A DNA stretch of 64,000 nucleotides from Mesostigma viride. Its lineage: Eukaryota > Streptophyta > Mesostigmatophyceae > Mesostigmatales > Mesostigmataceae. A program made the translations under genes and the position numbers. The stretch covers positions 1 to 64,000 of the forward strand of contig RPFO01000622.1 in assembly GCA_009746045.1 (NCBI GenBank), in the 5' to 3' direction. Positions 1 to 11,783 of this stretch are shown here, piece after piece. The notes beneath the pieces were generated by a model. The model was not told the origin of the DNA, did no database searches, and saw only the letters and a program-made list of their open reading frames with translations. How positions within the stretch are numbered: the stretch's first letter is position 1; each line of letters starts with the position of its first letter.

Positions 1-1313
1 CCCCTCCTCCCCCTTCCCTCCCTCCTCCCTCCCTCCCTCCTCCTCCTCCTCCCTCCTCCCTCACTCCTCCTCCCTCCTCCTCCCTCCTCCCTCCCTCCCT
101 CCCTCCTCCCTCCCTCCCTCCCTCCACCCCTCCTCCTCCTTCCCTCCCCTCCCTCCCTCCTCCTCCCTCCCTCCCTCCCTCCCTCCCTCCCTCCCTCCCT
201 CCCTCACTCCCTCGCTCCCTCCCTCCTCCTCCCTCCTCCCTCCCTCCTCCCTCCTCCCATCTCTCCTCCCTCCCTCCCTCCCTCCCTTCCAGTCCCTCCC
301 TTCCCTCTCCTCCTCCCTCCCTCCCTCCCTCCTCGCTCCTCCCTCCTCCCTCCCTCCCTCCCTCCCTCCCTCCCTCTCCCCTCCCTCCCTCCCTCCCTCC
401 CTCCCTCCCTCCCTCCTCCCTCCCTCCCTCCCTCCCTCCCTCCCTCCCTCCTCCCTCCCTCCCTCTCCCTCCCTCCCTCCCTCCCTCCCTCCCTCCCTCC
501 CTCCCTCCCTCCCTCCTCCCTCCCTCCCTCCTCTCCTCCCTCCCTCCCTCCTCCCTCCTCCCTCCCTCCCTCCCTCCCTCCCTCCCTCCCTCCCTCCCTC
601 CCCTCCCTCCCTCCCTCCCTCCCTCCCTCCCTCCCTCCCTCCCTCCCCTCCCTCCCTCCCTCCCTTCCTTCCTCCCTCCCTCCCTCCCTCCCTCCATCCA
701 TCCCTCCCTCCCTCCCTCCCTCCCTCCATCCATCCATCCATCCGTCCCTCCCTCCCTCCCTCACTCACTCCCTCCATCCCTCCATCCATCCCTCCATCCA
801 TCCCGCCATCCATCCCTCCATCCCTCCATCCCTCCATCCCTCCAACCCTCCATCCAACCATCCCTCCCTCCCTCCCTCCCTCCCTCCATCCATCCATTCC
901 GTCCATCCCTCACTCCCTCCCTCCCTCACTCCCTCCATCCCTCCATCCATCCCTCCATCCATCCGCCATCCATCCCTCCATCCCTCCATCCCTCCATCCC
1001 TCCAACCCTCCATCCAACCATCCCTCCGTCCCTCCATCCCTCCATCCCTCCATCCATCCCTCCATCCCTCCATCCATCCCTCCATCCATCCCTCCCTCCA
1101 TCCCTCCCTCCATCCCTCCATCCATCCCTCCATCCATCCCTCCCTCCCTCCCTCCCTCCCTCCATCCATCCCTCCATCCCTCCATCCCTCCATCCCTCCA
1201 TCCAACCATCCCTCCATCCCTCCATCCCTCTATCCCTCCCTCCATCCCTCCCTCCCTCCATCCCTCCATCCATCCCTCCATCCATCCCTCCATCCATCCC
1301 TCCATCCATCCCT
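1..1313. repeat. TCCC/TCCATCCC polypyrimidine minisatellite, left block
   Basis: Tandem short units: TCCC and TCC mixtures in the first 700 bases, grading into TCCATCCC units. All C/T is on the plus strand, apart from A in the ATCC units. Long open frames here (GGREGG- or MDGWRD-type peptides) are artefacts of the repeat. It continues at 9758-10312 on the far side of the LTR element, so both blocks are probably one array split by the insertion. Confidence 0.97.
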
Positions 1314-1960
1314 AGTTAGCGAGCAGCCAGAACTGTGAGTTCCTGGTCTCTCACGCCACACAACGGGATGAGCCAAAGTTGCAAGGCAGCAACCTTTTAA
1401 CCCGTGCACCAAGCCACGACCACGGTGAGCGGTTCCACGTCCAATGTGGGAGCCTCGGTTCGTGCTTGCCAAGATAGCTTGTCATCCCCCATGACCAAGC
1501 TATTTCCTTTGCGTTGTTCCTCGTTCCCATCGGCGTGACGAGGCACGTGCAGGCAGGCAAGCAAATCCTCAACGTCCACTGGCATCAGTGCAGAGCCAGG
1601 ACGAACTGGATTTGCCTAGACTCTGCAACCTAGGAAGTACAGGACCTGTCACAAGCCTGCAAGGCCTAGTATCCTTGCAGACCTGTGCCAGTTCCTGTAG
1701 TCCACCAGTCACAGGCTGCTGCTCCTCTGGTCTACGTGGACCACAGTCACGTGATAGTCAGGCTAAGCCTGTGCAGGCACGGCCTGCCACGTGTCCTGTC
1801 CACTATACCAGAGGACTGTACCTAGTCGGCCACGGACGGCTAGGACTTCGGGACCTCATATCTTTCTCGTCCCTTGTCTGTTTCAGGCGGTCAGCACGGC
1901 GTTGGAAAGGTCTTTCCAAACTGCATCCACTTAGCATATTGGTTGCCCAAAATGCTAACT
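1314..1960 (-). repeat. 3' LTR of the Copia-like element
   Basis: Same length as the copy at 9111-9757, with about four mismatches by eye (for example near 1488, 1500, 1856 and 1924). Its outer edge at 1314 abuts the minisatellite directly. Confidence 0.85.
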
Positions 1961-2610
1961 CCAACCCTTTCTTCTTTTGGAGCTGGACCAGCTTGAAACA
2001 AACCTAACCTTGCTTGTGCCCACTCAGCCACAGACCGCTTGGTCCCTTGAGGTTGATCAGACCTTTGAGGGCCCAGGTTCCTGCCTCCTTTGGGTAACAA
2101 CATATCTGCCCTTGGACCAGGCTAGGTGTACTGGCCAGTGAATCAGAGGTCACCCCAGGTTATCCCCTGACCCCTTGGTCAGCTCCCAACCTTTCCTTGG
2201 GAACTTGGTGCTAGATTAAAGTCAAGGCACATTACCTAGTCCAATGGCTGGGATTACAGGATGCCAAGAACGTACTATTGTGAGTTCCTGATCTTTCACA
2301 GTTATCACAGGCGCCCGTTCTTATGGCGCCCGCCTTGGCCAGCCTTTCCCTTTTGCTCAAAGAGACTCAGGTAGCACCTATACAAATACTGCCTTATTGG
2401 GGAGCCCATGTCTTCACTGGGTGTTAAGCCCAGGAATCACTCATGCCAGGCTGTGGCTCTGCTGGGGAATTGAACCCCACCCCAACCTCCAGGTTTATAG
2501 GTGACCTGGAACTTTACACAAGAGAAACATTACAACCATGGAACAACATGAGAATGACATGACATGATTATGTTTTATTCAAGCATTATATAACCCAGAA
2601 TGTGGCCCCC

Positions 2611-2880
2611 TGGCAACCATGTTCCACATGGTCACACAACCAGGTTCTTTATTAGCAACAGGTTGGAAACAAGCACTAGAAAACATATGTACAGCAACCT
2701 GTAAGAACCAACATTCGGGTTGCCCTTGCATGGCCTAACTGTTTGAGGCCAAAGGCGTCGACTTAAGTCCTGGCGACTCTTCTGAACCCCATGGGGAGGG
2801 CCAGGCATGATTCTCAGCTGGTAGGAGTGACATTCCACACCAACTCCTGTCCAGGAGGGTGTACCTAACCCTGAAGGACC
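2611..2880. repeat. 270-bp dispersed repeat, copy 1
   Basis: Almost identical to 12205-12474. It lies between RNase H and the 3' LTR of the Copia-like element, so the element probably captured it, or the second copy is a fragment of a related element. Both copies begin at TGGCAACCATG and stop at CTGAAGGACC. Confidence 0.85.
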
Positions 2881-2968
2881 GGCTGTCAACCAGTAAGCAC
2901 CAGTCACCACTTGGTACTTTGGTCAAGCAGCCCACTGGGGGCACCCAAGCTGAAGCAAGGCCTGGTCT

Positions 2969-3457
2969 CTATGGCCGCCCGTGTAAGGGGTCCATGAGCC
3001 CACGGAGCAGGGGGTACTGCCTCTCCGCCTTCTCCTCCAGCTTGGTGAGGGCATCTGCAGGGTTGTCCACACCAGGCACATGTTCAATGTGAGCTAGGTA
3101 GGACATCTCCTTGAGCAACAAGTAGTCAAGGTCCCTGCTCCTGGCCAGCTGCCTGTGCACAAATTGCACCATGCCCATGCTATCAGTCCTCACCAGTGTG
3201 TGCAGCTGCAACCTACAGGAAGCCACTTGACATAGCTGGTAGAAGAGCTCCCTCAAGTAAAGAGCAGTATGCAGCCCTTCACAGATTGCCCTGCACTCAG
3301 CAATATCACTGCTGGGTGTAACCCTGTTCTGCAACCGACTGTACCAGGTAACAAGTGAGGTGTGATCTTGCTCCAGGGTAACTAATGCTGCTGCCCGGCC
3401 CCTGACCTCTGTGACCTTCCTATTGTCCATAGAACTGTCCATAGAGAACCATGTCAA
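2969..3457 (-). pseudogene. RNase H of the Copia-like element
   Basis: A 162-aa frame continuing pol after another frame shift near 3440. Typical Copia RNase H landmarks: SSDIAECRAICEGL, RTDSMGMVQ and HVPGVDNPADALTK near the end. The enzyme removes the RNA template during reverse transcription. The stop near 2969 leaves about 1 kb of non-coding sequence before the 3' LTR. Confidence 0.8.
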
Positions 3458-3950
3458 GGGGCTTGTACAAATCCACAGGACCCAGTATGAGAGGGGGAGA
3501 CATCATGACAGCCTGCACCACACTCTCAGCACCCACCTCAACCAGCTGGGAATCAGTAAGTCGACTCAGAACCAGCAAGTCAGGGGCACATATACTTGCA
3601 AGCCATGCCAGCATGCCCCTGATGGTAGCACACCTAGCCTGCGTGATGGGCTCCTGCAATGCATCTACAATCTGCTGTGGGTAGTCCTTACCACCCTCCA
3701 TCCTGATGAACCACGAGCCCTTGGCTTGGAACAACGTAGCCTGCATGCCACAGAAGACCATAGGCTCATTCTCCACCATGTGCTGTATCTTACCCAGCTC
3801 AAACCGCTTCTGGATCTTAGCCAAGACAGCCTCAACCCAGTCTGGTGGACCTATGAGATGCAGGTCATCACCATGCAGTGAGGCAAAGACAGGAAGGCCA
3901 TTGTAGGACCCTTGGAACAAACAGGGATCCACTGGAGACACAGAACCCAC
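3420..3950 (-). pseudogene. Reverse transcriptase C-terminal half of the Copia-like element
   Basis: This frame carries the Copia RT sequence from VDPCLFQG through LHGDDLHLIG, where GDD replaces the usual VDD of the active site, and on to the thumb/connection (MLAWLASICAPDLLVLSRL, typical of Copia). It overlaps the upstream frame by about 80 bp, marking one frameshift. The HGDD variant keeps both catalytic aspartates. Confidence 0.8.
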
Positions 3951-6150
3951 AAGTATTCTTCAAGAATTTCTCTAGGCTCTTTCTCCAGATAATGGGACTG
4001 GACCTGAGACCTTCCAACCCTTTCAGAATTCTCAGGTACCTGGCCTTTATCTCTGCTCTCCATACAGCAGGTACAGTCACAAAGAAAGGAGGGATATCTC
4101 TCCAAGTCTGCCTAGCCTGATCTTGGTCACCCTTGAGAAAAGCCCTCTTGAAATCAATCAGCACAGAGCTATAGGGCACACCCTTAACCAGAAAAGACAG
4201 AAATATACACAGCAGAATCCTCCACGTGTCATGCAGCATCCCTGGAGTATAGAGCTCCTCATCTAACAACTGGCCAGTGCCATGATACTCGGTTACAACT
4301 GGTCTGACATGTGGCACCTGGACACCATCAACCTCCTTGAGCTTGAGGACAAACATCAATCTGAGCAGCTGGTGAACTTCTGGCAGCTCATCCACAGGTT
4401 CTGCACAGTTGGAAACTATCCACTCATGCCCAGAAGCAACAAAGCCAAGAGTCCATGCCTTAGCCATCTTGGGGCTCTGCATCATCTCGACTAGCTGGCG
4501 CCAGGGAATAGGACTGTGAGCAGCTATCTGGTACCTGTTTACCCCTAACTGCCTTGGATCAAAGGTGGTTGGGATTATCAACAAGTCCTCAGCTATGGGC
4601 TCCTGACTCTGAGGACCCTCAGCTGGCTGACTCCTAACAGCCTTCACCGCCACTGCAAGACCCTGGGAATAGTGATATCTTTCAAGGGGGAGGCTGCCCC
4701 TGCCTTCTAGTGCCAACTCATCAGAGGTCAAAGTAACCCCTGGCATGCACAAGAAGTTCTGTCCCAGAATGGCAGGCCCCTTATAGCCCTCTACCACACA
4801 GAACGTGGTGGGCACCCCTAAGATAGGCACACTCACTTCCCCAAGGATCTTCATGGACACCTTTCCTGAGAAATCAGACACAGCAAGGCAACTGGGATGG
4901 GACATCTGTAAGCCTACAGCATCCTCTTCCCTGATGACAGACACCTGTGAGTTGGTATCTACCTCCATTGTAGCTGCCCAGCACGACCCCCACCCCGTGA
5001 GCTTGGATACCTTGGGATCATGTTTGCTGCGCATGAGTGCTCGGATGACGTCCGCCATGAGAGGCCCCCGGGCCTTAGGTGGCTGCCCCGTCCCCTCTGG
5101 CCTTGTGACAGTTGCTTCAGCAGCCTCCTCCTGCTCGTCATCTTCCAGCAGGGACAGACCATCATCCACCACCAGAGGATTGTTAGCTGCTGCTGCCTGG
5201 CTCTGGCCTGGCTCCTCAACCCAGCTGGGAGGGCCTGGCCCGTCTGCAGGCCAGATTGCATGTGGCCTTCTTTCCTTGACATGAGCCCAGGACAACCTGT
5301 ACACGTGCCTTGGATCCTTTTCCAAAGCCACCAGGCAAGATCTGTTAGCTTCTTCCACACGAGTGACAACCCCATCCTGCCACTTCCCCCGCTTGCCTGG
5401 AATAGATGGTTCCTTCCACATCCTGACCTTCAGCCCCACCTGAGGCCTCAGCACATTCCAGTTCTTGTCCTTACGTCTCAGCTGGGCAAATAACCTATCT
5501 GCCTTCCTAAGACTGGCCTGCACCACGTTCTCAGGTAACAAGCTATACTGCAGGGCCAGGGGAGAGACAGCCACACCATCAAAGTAATAGTTAACCCTGT
5601 GGTTCAGCTGCTCTTCTATCCCCTTACACCAGGCTGCCCTCTCTAAGGCAGATGCCACAAGTGGCACTGACTCTGCTGCTAGCACCACTGTCTTCACTTC
5701 ACGTATGGATCTCTCTACAGCCCCTTGCTGCCCATGACTCTCCCTGGGGACTACTACCAGCTTACAAGGCAGCTGGTCCTGATGCTTGAGCAAACAGTCA
5801 AACTGCAAGTCTGCCTGCACACTCTTGCACACCCCAAAGCCTGGGATCAGGGCCTTCATACCCAACAACAAGTGGTGCTCCTGCATACCAGGCAGAACGT
5901 CTATCAGCCTGTATCTGCTGAACCTGTCCACTGCCACCAATATATACAAGCCCCTGATATGCTGGATATCCATCTGGATGTCGCCACGCTCCCTAGCAGG
6001 CTCCCTAGCATGGGACTGAGGTGGGTGAACAGCATTCTCCTGGCAACCACAGTTCTCAGCAGCAGCCTGGCATGCCTCCCACAAAGGCTCCCTACCTAGC
6101 TTCCAAGCAAACATTGCTGCCTGCCCAGAATGCCCAAACATATGATGCAA
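3868..6150 (-). pseudogene. Copia-like pol: integrase, protease-like segment, start of reverse transcriptase
   Basis: A 760-aa frame. Residues 1-50 resemble the pre-integrase zinc-binding region (HMFGHSGQAAM, then cysteines). Residues about 55-160 are a DDE integrase core (MDIQHIRG, VDRFSRY, QADLQFD, QQGAVERSIREVK). Near residues 393-402 there is a retropepsin-like VDTNSQVSVI, followed near 459-466 by AILGQNFL, the pattern of an aspartic protease flap and C-terminal motif. RT fingers follow near residue 665 (LIDFKRAFLKGD). Known Copia elements order protease before integrase; here the protease-like segment comes after it. The frame is lost near 3950 and RT continues in the next frame. Confidence 0.75.
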
Positions 6151-6530
6151 CTATGGCCAGCCTCAGCATAGCTCAGCACTCTGTCAGTACTGACCTGGCG
6201 AGACGTCTGAACCGTGTGTGGGGACACATGATCCACTCCTGAGGTTCCAGGGCTTCCTGCAGGCCATCCTGACTCCCCAAGCCAGGTCCTGCTCCCTGGA
6301 CCGCTCCAGGCCCTTCCAGCAAGGTCCTTGGCCCTCCAGGCCAGCACCTGCTGGAGACCCACCACCTGCATGAGGCATAGGGAATTCAGCTGCAGCATTG
6401 TTATTGCAATCCAGTGGAAGAACAACATCTTTACACCCTTGGTGCTGCACAAGGGGCACACCCCCATCCTTATGTACATCCAACACACCTTCCCCAAGGG
6501 GTGATTGACTATTTACAGGGGATGATGTAG

Positions 6531-7911
6531 CTAGTCACTGCTGCCCAGACTGGCCCCCTGCCCCAGCAGGCTTGGCCTTCCTGTCAGGACACTCACGACG
6601 CCAGTGACCTTCCTTGCCACACACAAAGCATGCTCCACCCTTCTTCCCAGACCCAGCCCCACCCTTGCCAGGCTTCCCTGGCCTCCCTGAGACTGTCCAC
6701 CCTGCTTGCCCTGGTTGCCTTGAGCTTGGCCCTTGCCTTGCCCTTGGCCACCCTTACCCTGCTGACCACCAGCTTGCTGGCTCCCAACCCCTCCTTGGGA
6801 ACCTGCACCCTTGCCACCCTGAGCCCCCTGCCTCTGGCGCCTGAAGCGCTTACGCTTGTTGGGCCTTGCCCCATCACGGGCTGGGTACCCGGGGACATCA
6901 CCTTGGCCCTGCACAGCGGAGGTGGCATTGCTGCCATGGGACTGGATAGCTTTGCAGGCAGGATCTGGCTTCCTTATGCTGAGGATTACAAGCTCCAGAG
7001 CACGCAAGGAGCCATCAGTCTGGTTAAGAAACATGCGGGCACTGTTCCTCCCATCCACACTCAAACCCATACGGTCCAGGAAATAGTCTGCCAAGGCCCT
7101 ATCTGTGACCAGGAAGCCATACTTGGCCCCCTTGTCCTGATACGGTTGAGCCTAGCCCATTCCTCTGCCACAGGGCCCACTATCTCAAAGGTGTCATACT
7201 GATGTTTATAGTAGTTGGTGAGGTTGAGAACCTTGTCAGAGAACTCCTCCCTCAACCCATCCAGGAACTGTGCCCAGGTTAGCTTATCCTTGACACCAGT
7301 CCTAGCCTTTTCCCTGACACGCTCTGACGAGTCCCTGTTGCACGTGGACGAGTGAAACACTTGCACTAGGTTGACAGTGGGGTCCACGGAGAGCACAACC
7401 AGCTCCATGTCCTCTAGCCACTTGTCTAGAGCTTCCTGTGCTAGTGGTGGGTTAAGAGGCTTTTGTCCATTCATAAGCGTGACTGCACTCATGTGAGGTC
7501 TCGACCCTGGCAGCGCCTTCACCGGCTCCACCACAGTGGGTGTCACAGCAACAACGCCACTTGGGCCAGCAAGCACAGGGGAGAGCACATCCACGTGAGG
7601 CCTCTTACCATTGCCGTCAGCGGAGGGTCCCTCTTACGCTTCTCCACGGCAGGTTGCCCATTCGCCACCGTTATTGCATCAGATGCTCCTAGCGCCCGCG
7701 CCTTGCGCGCCTCCTCCACCGAGTCTTCGTGCCGTCTCTTGCTGCCTGGTCTCTTTCCCCCATCGCCCTCGCTGGCTGGGATCGCCTCCCCCACCAGCTG
7801 CTCCTTGTCTTGCCGAGGCTCCTGGCTTGCCCAGCCGGTGCCTCCATCTCGCCCTTGTCGCCGTCTCCCGGTTTGCCACGAGGCATTATATACAGTGGGA
7901 TGGCAAAACAA
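6531..7911 (-). pseudogene. Gag of the Copia-like element, with frame breaks
   Basis: Three minus-strand frames (7911-7543, 7594-7061, 7094-6531) read as one Gag-like polyprotein. There is a basic N-terminal stretch, then a capsid-like helical region (around WAQFLDGLREEFSDKV and WARLNRIR, near 7140-7280), then a G/Q/K-rich linker. The nucleocapsid-type CCHC zinc knuckle follows at 6589-6630 in yet another frame. At least three single-base shifts separate the pieces. Gag would package element RNA in cytoplasmic particles. The zinc-knuckle signature makes the assignment firm; the capsid call rests on position and composition. Confidence 0.7.
6589..6630 (-). other. CCHC zinc knuckle of Gag
   Basis: Translates to CFVCGKEGHWRREC, exactly C-X2-C-X4-H-X4-C, the retroviral/retrotransposon nucleocapsid knuckle. 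It lies out of frame with the larger upstream gag frame. Confidence 0.9.
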
Positions 7912-8242
7912 AACAGGCGATAGACAAGGAAAACAGGCTCAAGCGCTGGTGCTGCCGGAAGAAGCCGCTGGCTGCTCTCAGCTATGGCCTCCTCCTCACG
8001 CTCCTGCGCTGTGCGTGCCACCGGTGTCCCCACGCGTGGAACTGAGCGGACCTCCTCCGCGTTGTAAGGACCTAGCACACGGCTCACCGGCCTCCCGGCT
8101 GCTGTCTGCTCTACCGGCAGTCTAGGCGCACTGCCACGGCGATACCACTGAAGATTCCTGACCCACCGACTACCACCACCTCGCCGGTCGTTCCGCGACC
8201 CCGACCAATCTCCCAAAATCGTGTTCCGGCTCAAAGGGATGT

Positions 8243-9269
8243 TTAACTCTGCCCTACGCCGAGCTGAGTATCCCTCGTTTGTGCCGTCACCCTCGTCAAT
8301 CTGCTGTGACGACGGGCTATGATGCCCGTTGGCGGTCCACGAACTGATCGTGGAACTCCTCGTCGGAGACGTCTCGACCGGTGATGACTGTCACCGTCGG
8401 CCCAGTCGCCCCTGGCCTGCTCTGCAACCTCGGAGTGTCCAAGGTCGACCAAATCCCCGGCGGCCGCGTAGTGATCACCCAGTGATCGGCGTGACCACGC
8501 GCCTCTTGGATCAGAATGTTGACCAGGTGCTCACACGTTTGAGCCACCACCTCGGCCGAATCCCACGGGCTATCGGCCTCGCGCGTCTGCGCGTCCCGTA
8601 TGATATGTGACGCGTCGGTCCCCTCCCCCAGCGAGCTTGTCGCCACCCAGTGATTATACAATCTGGTTCCACCTAAACAGATGGCCACCAGTTGGCCCAG
8701 CGTTCACGCGCTAAGTCCAGCGCCTGGATGGTTACGTGCCCGCCCTGGTACGCAACTTCTAAACTGTAGATCAACGAAGCAATTTCGTCGCGAATGGCGA
8801 CGAGGCGCTCCGTGCAGACCCGTCCTGTTTCCCCTGGCGACGTCGTCGCCCTAATCCTCATCACCACAGGGTCGTTTGCCGACGGCCCTGCTGCGTTACC
8901 GAACACAGCGACCCAACCTCCTTCCGCAAGGCCCCTCGCAACGTAGGCCGCTTGCACAAATGTAGAAGCGTTGGACGGGTGATTATAGGGGTAGAATGCG
9001 TCTTCGCGCGCCGGCAACTCTGGAGCTGCTTCGCGCCTGGGAGATGACTCAGGTGTCGAACCCGAGCCTCGGCCGACATGAAACCTTGCAAACAGAAATG
9101 CAATAGTACGAGTTAGCGAGCAGCCAGAACTGTGAGTTCCTGGTCTCTCACGCCACACAACGGGATGAGCCAAAGTTGCAAGGCAGCAACCTTTTAACCC
9201 GTGCACCAAGCCACGACCACGGTGAGCGGTTCCACGTCCAATGTGGGAGCCTCGGTTCGTGCTTGCCAA
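8243..9269 (-). pseudogene. Leader/gag-proximal reading frame of the Copia-like element (broken)
   Basis: Two overlapping minus-strand frames, 9269-8673 (198 aa) and 8688-8317 (123 aa), look like one protein split by a frame break near 8680. The first begins inside the 5' LTR. I recognise no domain; the text is moderately acidic, with no zinc finger and no membrane segment. Its position between the 5' LTR and gag suggests an N-terminal Gag segment or an extra upstream frame. The frame also starts in the 3' LTR copy but is cut off there by the minisatellite, as expected for LTR-borne coding sequence. Confidence 0.45.
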
Positions 9270-9757
9270 GATAGCTGGTCATCCCCCATGACCAAGCTAT
9301 ATCCTTTGCGTTGTTCCTCGTTCCCATCGGCGTGACGAGGCACGTGCAGGCAGGCAAGCAAATCCTCAACGTCCACTGGCATCAGTGCAGAGCCAGGACG
9401 AACTGGATTTGCCTAGACTCTGCAACCTAGGAAGTACAGGACCTGTCACAAGCCTGCAAGGCCTAGTATCCTTGCAGACCTGTGCCAGTTCCTGTAGTCC
9501 ACCAGTCACAGGCTGCTGCTCCTCTGGTCTACGTGGACCACAGTCACGTGATAGTCAGGCTAAGCCTGTGCAGGCACGGCCTGCCACGTGTCCTGTCCAC
9601 TATACCAGAGGACTGTACCTAGTCGGCCACGGACGGCTAGGACTTCGGGACTTCATATCTTTCTCGTCCCTTGTCTGTTTCAGGCGGTCAGCACGGCGTT
9701 GGAAAGGTCTTTCCAAACTGTATCCACTTAGCATATTGGTTGCCCAAAATGCTAACT
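9111..9757 (-). repeat. 5' LTR of the Copia-like element
   Basis: 647 bp, nearly identical to 1314-1960. On the minus strand it lies upstream of the gag and pol reading frames. A reading frame beginning MASTNRGSHIG starts inside it at 9269 and runs into the internal region, so translation may begin in the LTR. The inner edge (9110 downward) should hold the primer-binding site; I do not recognise the tRNA complement. Confidence 0.85.
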
Positions 9758-9762
9758 TCCCT
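9758..9762. repeat. Possible target-site duplication of the Copia-like element
   Basis: TCCCT follows the 5' LTR here and also precedes the 3' LTR at 1309-1313. It is consistent with the 5-bp duplications typical of Copia integrases but not proof, because the surrounding array is made of this word. Confidence 0.5.
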
Positions 9763-10312
9763 CCATCCATCCCTCCATCCATCCCTCCATCCATCCCTCC
9801 ATCCATCCCTCCATCCATCCCTCCATCCATCCCTCCATCCATCCCTCCATCCATCCCTCCATCCATCCCTCCATCCATCCCTCCATCCATCCCTCCATCC
9901 TTCCCTCCATCCATCCCTCCATCCCTCCATCCATCCATCACTCTATCCCTCCCTCCATCCCTCCCCCCATCCCTCCCTCCCTCCCTCCCTCCCTCCCTCC
10001 CTCCCTCCCTCCCTCCCTCCCTCCTCCCTCCCTCCCTCCTCCCTCCCTCCCTCCCTCCCTCCCTCCCTCCTCCCTCCCTCCCTCCCTCCCTCCCTCCCTC
10101 CCCTCCCTCCCTCCCTCCTCCCTCCCTCCCTCCCTCCCTCCTCCTCCCTCCCTCCTCTCCCTCCCTCCCTCCCTCCCCCTCCTCCCTCCCTCCCTCCCTC
10201 CCTCCCTCCCTCCCTCCCTCCCTCCCTCCCTCCCTCCCTCCCTCCCTCCCTCCCTCCCTCCCTCCCTCCCTCCCTCCCTCCCTCCCTCCATCCCTCCATC
10301 CATCCATCCATA
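9758..10312. repeat. TCCC/TCCATCCC minisatellite, right block
   Basis: Begins with regular CCATCCCT units (9758-9910), then almost pure CCCT, and ends in CCATCC units before unique sequence. It is the continuation of the array at 1-1313. Confidence 0.97.
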
Positions 10313-11180
10313 TCACGCACGCAAGGGTGTAGGCACGTGGCACGCCCAAGGAGAATGCCATGACATTGTGGAGCTTACCTGACACCATAGAAATAATTAG
10401 TAATGCTGAAACCATGGCACGGCAACCGGGTTTGAAAAATGCGGTAAAGACAATAACGCAAGTGCAAGATGCAAGGAAGGGCTAGCATTTGAAGCGGCGG
10501 AGTAGCCATCATTCCAAGATCAATAATGACGGGATGCCATTAATATCGCAAAACTTAGCCATCATTATCCGTAATTAATTAATTAATTAGGAACATAACT
10601 CCGTTGGAGTACATGCAGCACATATCCCTGAGAAGGTGCATATGGCTTTTAATACATTCTGGGCTACTTCCTGCAAGGGTGGGAATGTAAGCGACACTTG
10701 CTCTAGGTGCACCAAGGGCACCTGCACCACCATGTTGTCTCGGGTTCAACACAACTAAGGGGTGCCGGGCATGGGGGGGAAGATCATCATGGCTATACAA
10801 GAGCTAGGGCATGGCTTCTCAACAGAGAGCGTCTCTCTGCATAGGCATAGCATGGCTAAATTCTCAATGCAACATCCATGGGAGGTCCCATTATAGGCAT
10901 GGCTTGGCTAAATTCTGAAGGCATCATCCATGGGGGCCATTATGGGCGCACATGCGCGAGGGCCACATGCTGGGCTAAGCCTGACTAATCTACACTACTG
11001 TTATATATTCCCTAGACTGAGGTGGCAGGAGGGGCTTGCCAGGGCTTGCAAACAACGTGGATGACCGCCCCCCTCCAGCATACCAGCTTCCCCCCTGCGC
11101 TCTGCCGGAGCTGAAGGTAGGTCGGCCATAACTCGCCACCAATCCGAAAAACCAACCAATATTGTACAAATCAGAGCATG
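10313..11180. other. No supported gene
   Basis: Mixed-composition sequence with a short TAAT run (10573-10590) and a duplicated phrase around CATGGCTAAATTCT / CTTGGCTAAATTCT (10850-10925). No coding frame that I trust. Confidence 0.6.
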
Positions 11181-11228
11181 GGACTGAAACGCCGCACATA
11201 CTCAAGGCATCACGCAAGTTTCACATAC

Positions 11229-11783
11229 CTCAATCGCGTAGTCGGCGAAGAGCTCGTCCCGGCCGACTTCCCAGAACGGGAGCACGGACACCACGTCCGT
11301 CACCGACGTGATGGGGACCGCTGCCTTGTGGTCGCTAGCCACCAGGGTTATGGTGGTCTCCGGCCACCGCAACAAGGTAGCTACCTCGTGAGGAAGCTCC
11401 TTGTCACGGTATACCCAATAGCCGACGAGCACCCACCTGTCTGTGGGGTCGATATTGGCCGCTGCTCCAGACGACGGATCTAGAATCGCGTCCGCGGGCA
11501 CTATCTTCGCAACTTCTAGGAAAAAAGGCTGACTAGGGGCAAGCTCGTTGCGAAGCTGAATGACGCACCCAGGGACGATAGATGTCGTGTGATTAAACAT
11601 TACCGACCCCGGGTTACTCCGTTCAAGCTTCGCTGCCCGGCTCCCCGGAAACCACATTTTCTCAGTCGGCAAAAGGCTGCTGGAGTCTTTTACCTTGCGA
11701 TTAACGGGCAACTGCCGATGGTCTTTGGGCAGGGGTGGGATGTGGCTTCTAAAAGTCGTATCCGGGTGATTACGACCCGACAT
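11229..11783 (-). CDS. Possible BAH-like domain protein exon
   Basis: 185 codons beginning MSGRNHPD and ending at a good donor (ATTGAG then GTATGT). The C-terminal half (FFLEVAKIVPAD, WVLVGYWVYRDKEL, TLVASDHKAAVP, VVSVLPF) has the hydrophobic pattern of a BAH-type chromatin-reading module: strand, W-x-Y-R, then S-x-H plus V-x2 strand. This is a resemblance from memory, not a firm hit. A downstream continuation after an acceptor near 11182 would need an intron of only about 45 bp, so the 3' end is unresolved. It could belong to a TE, since such modules accompany DDE transposases in this window's neighbourhood. Confidence 0.4.

Larger units (their letters stand above)
1314..9757 (-). mobile_element. 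Copia-like LTR retrotransposon inserted in the minisatellite
   Basis: An 8.44-kb element on the minus strand: 647-bp direct repeats at both ends, then a gag region with a CCHC zinc knuckle, an integrase, a retropepsin-like segment, a Copia-type reverse transcriptase and an RNase H. The array flanks it on both sides, and TCCCT occurs immediately outside each LTR (1309-1313 and 9758-9762), consistent with a 5-bp target duplication, although such a match is easy to get inside a TCCC array. The LTRs differ at only about four positions by eye, so the insertion looks recent. Even so, gag and pol are split by several frame breaks, either real decay or assembly indels. The LTRs begin and end with the inverted heptamer AGTTAGC/GCTAACT instead of TG/CA. 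Confidence 0.85.

Noticed and set aside
61..1309. Long open frames encoding [12 protein letters not shown] repeats
   Set aside because: They arise because the TCCC/CCATCCCT unit contains no stop codon; no non-repeat coding sequence.
2246..2260. Alu-like word GGCTGGGATTACAGG
   Set aside because: Only 15 bases match; the flanks are not Alu-like, so it is not evidence of primate DNA.
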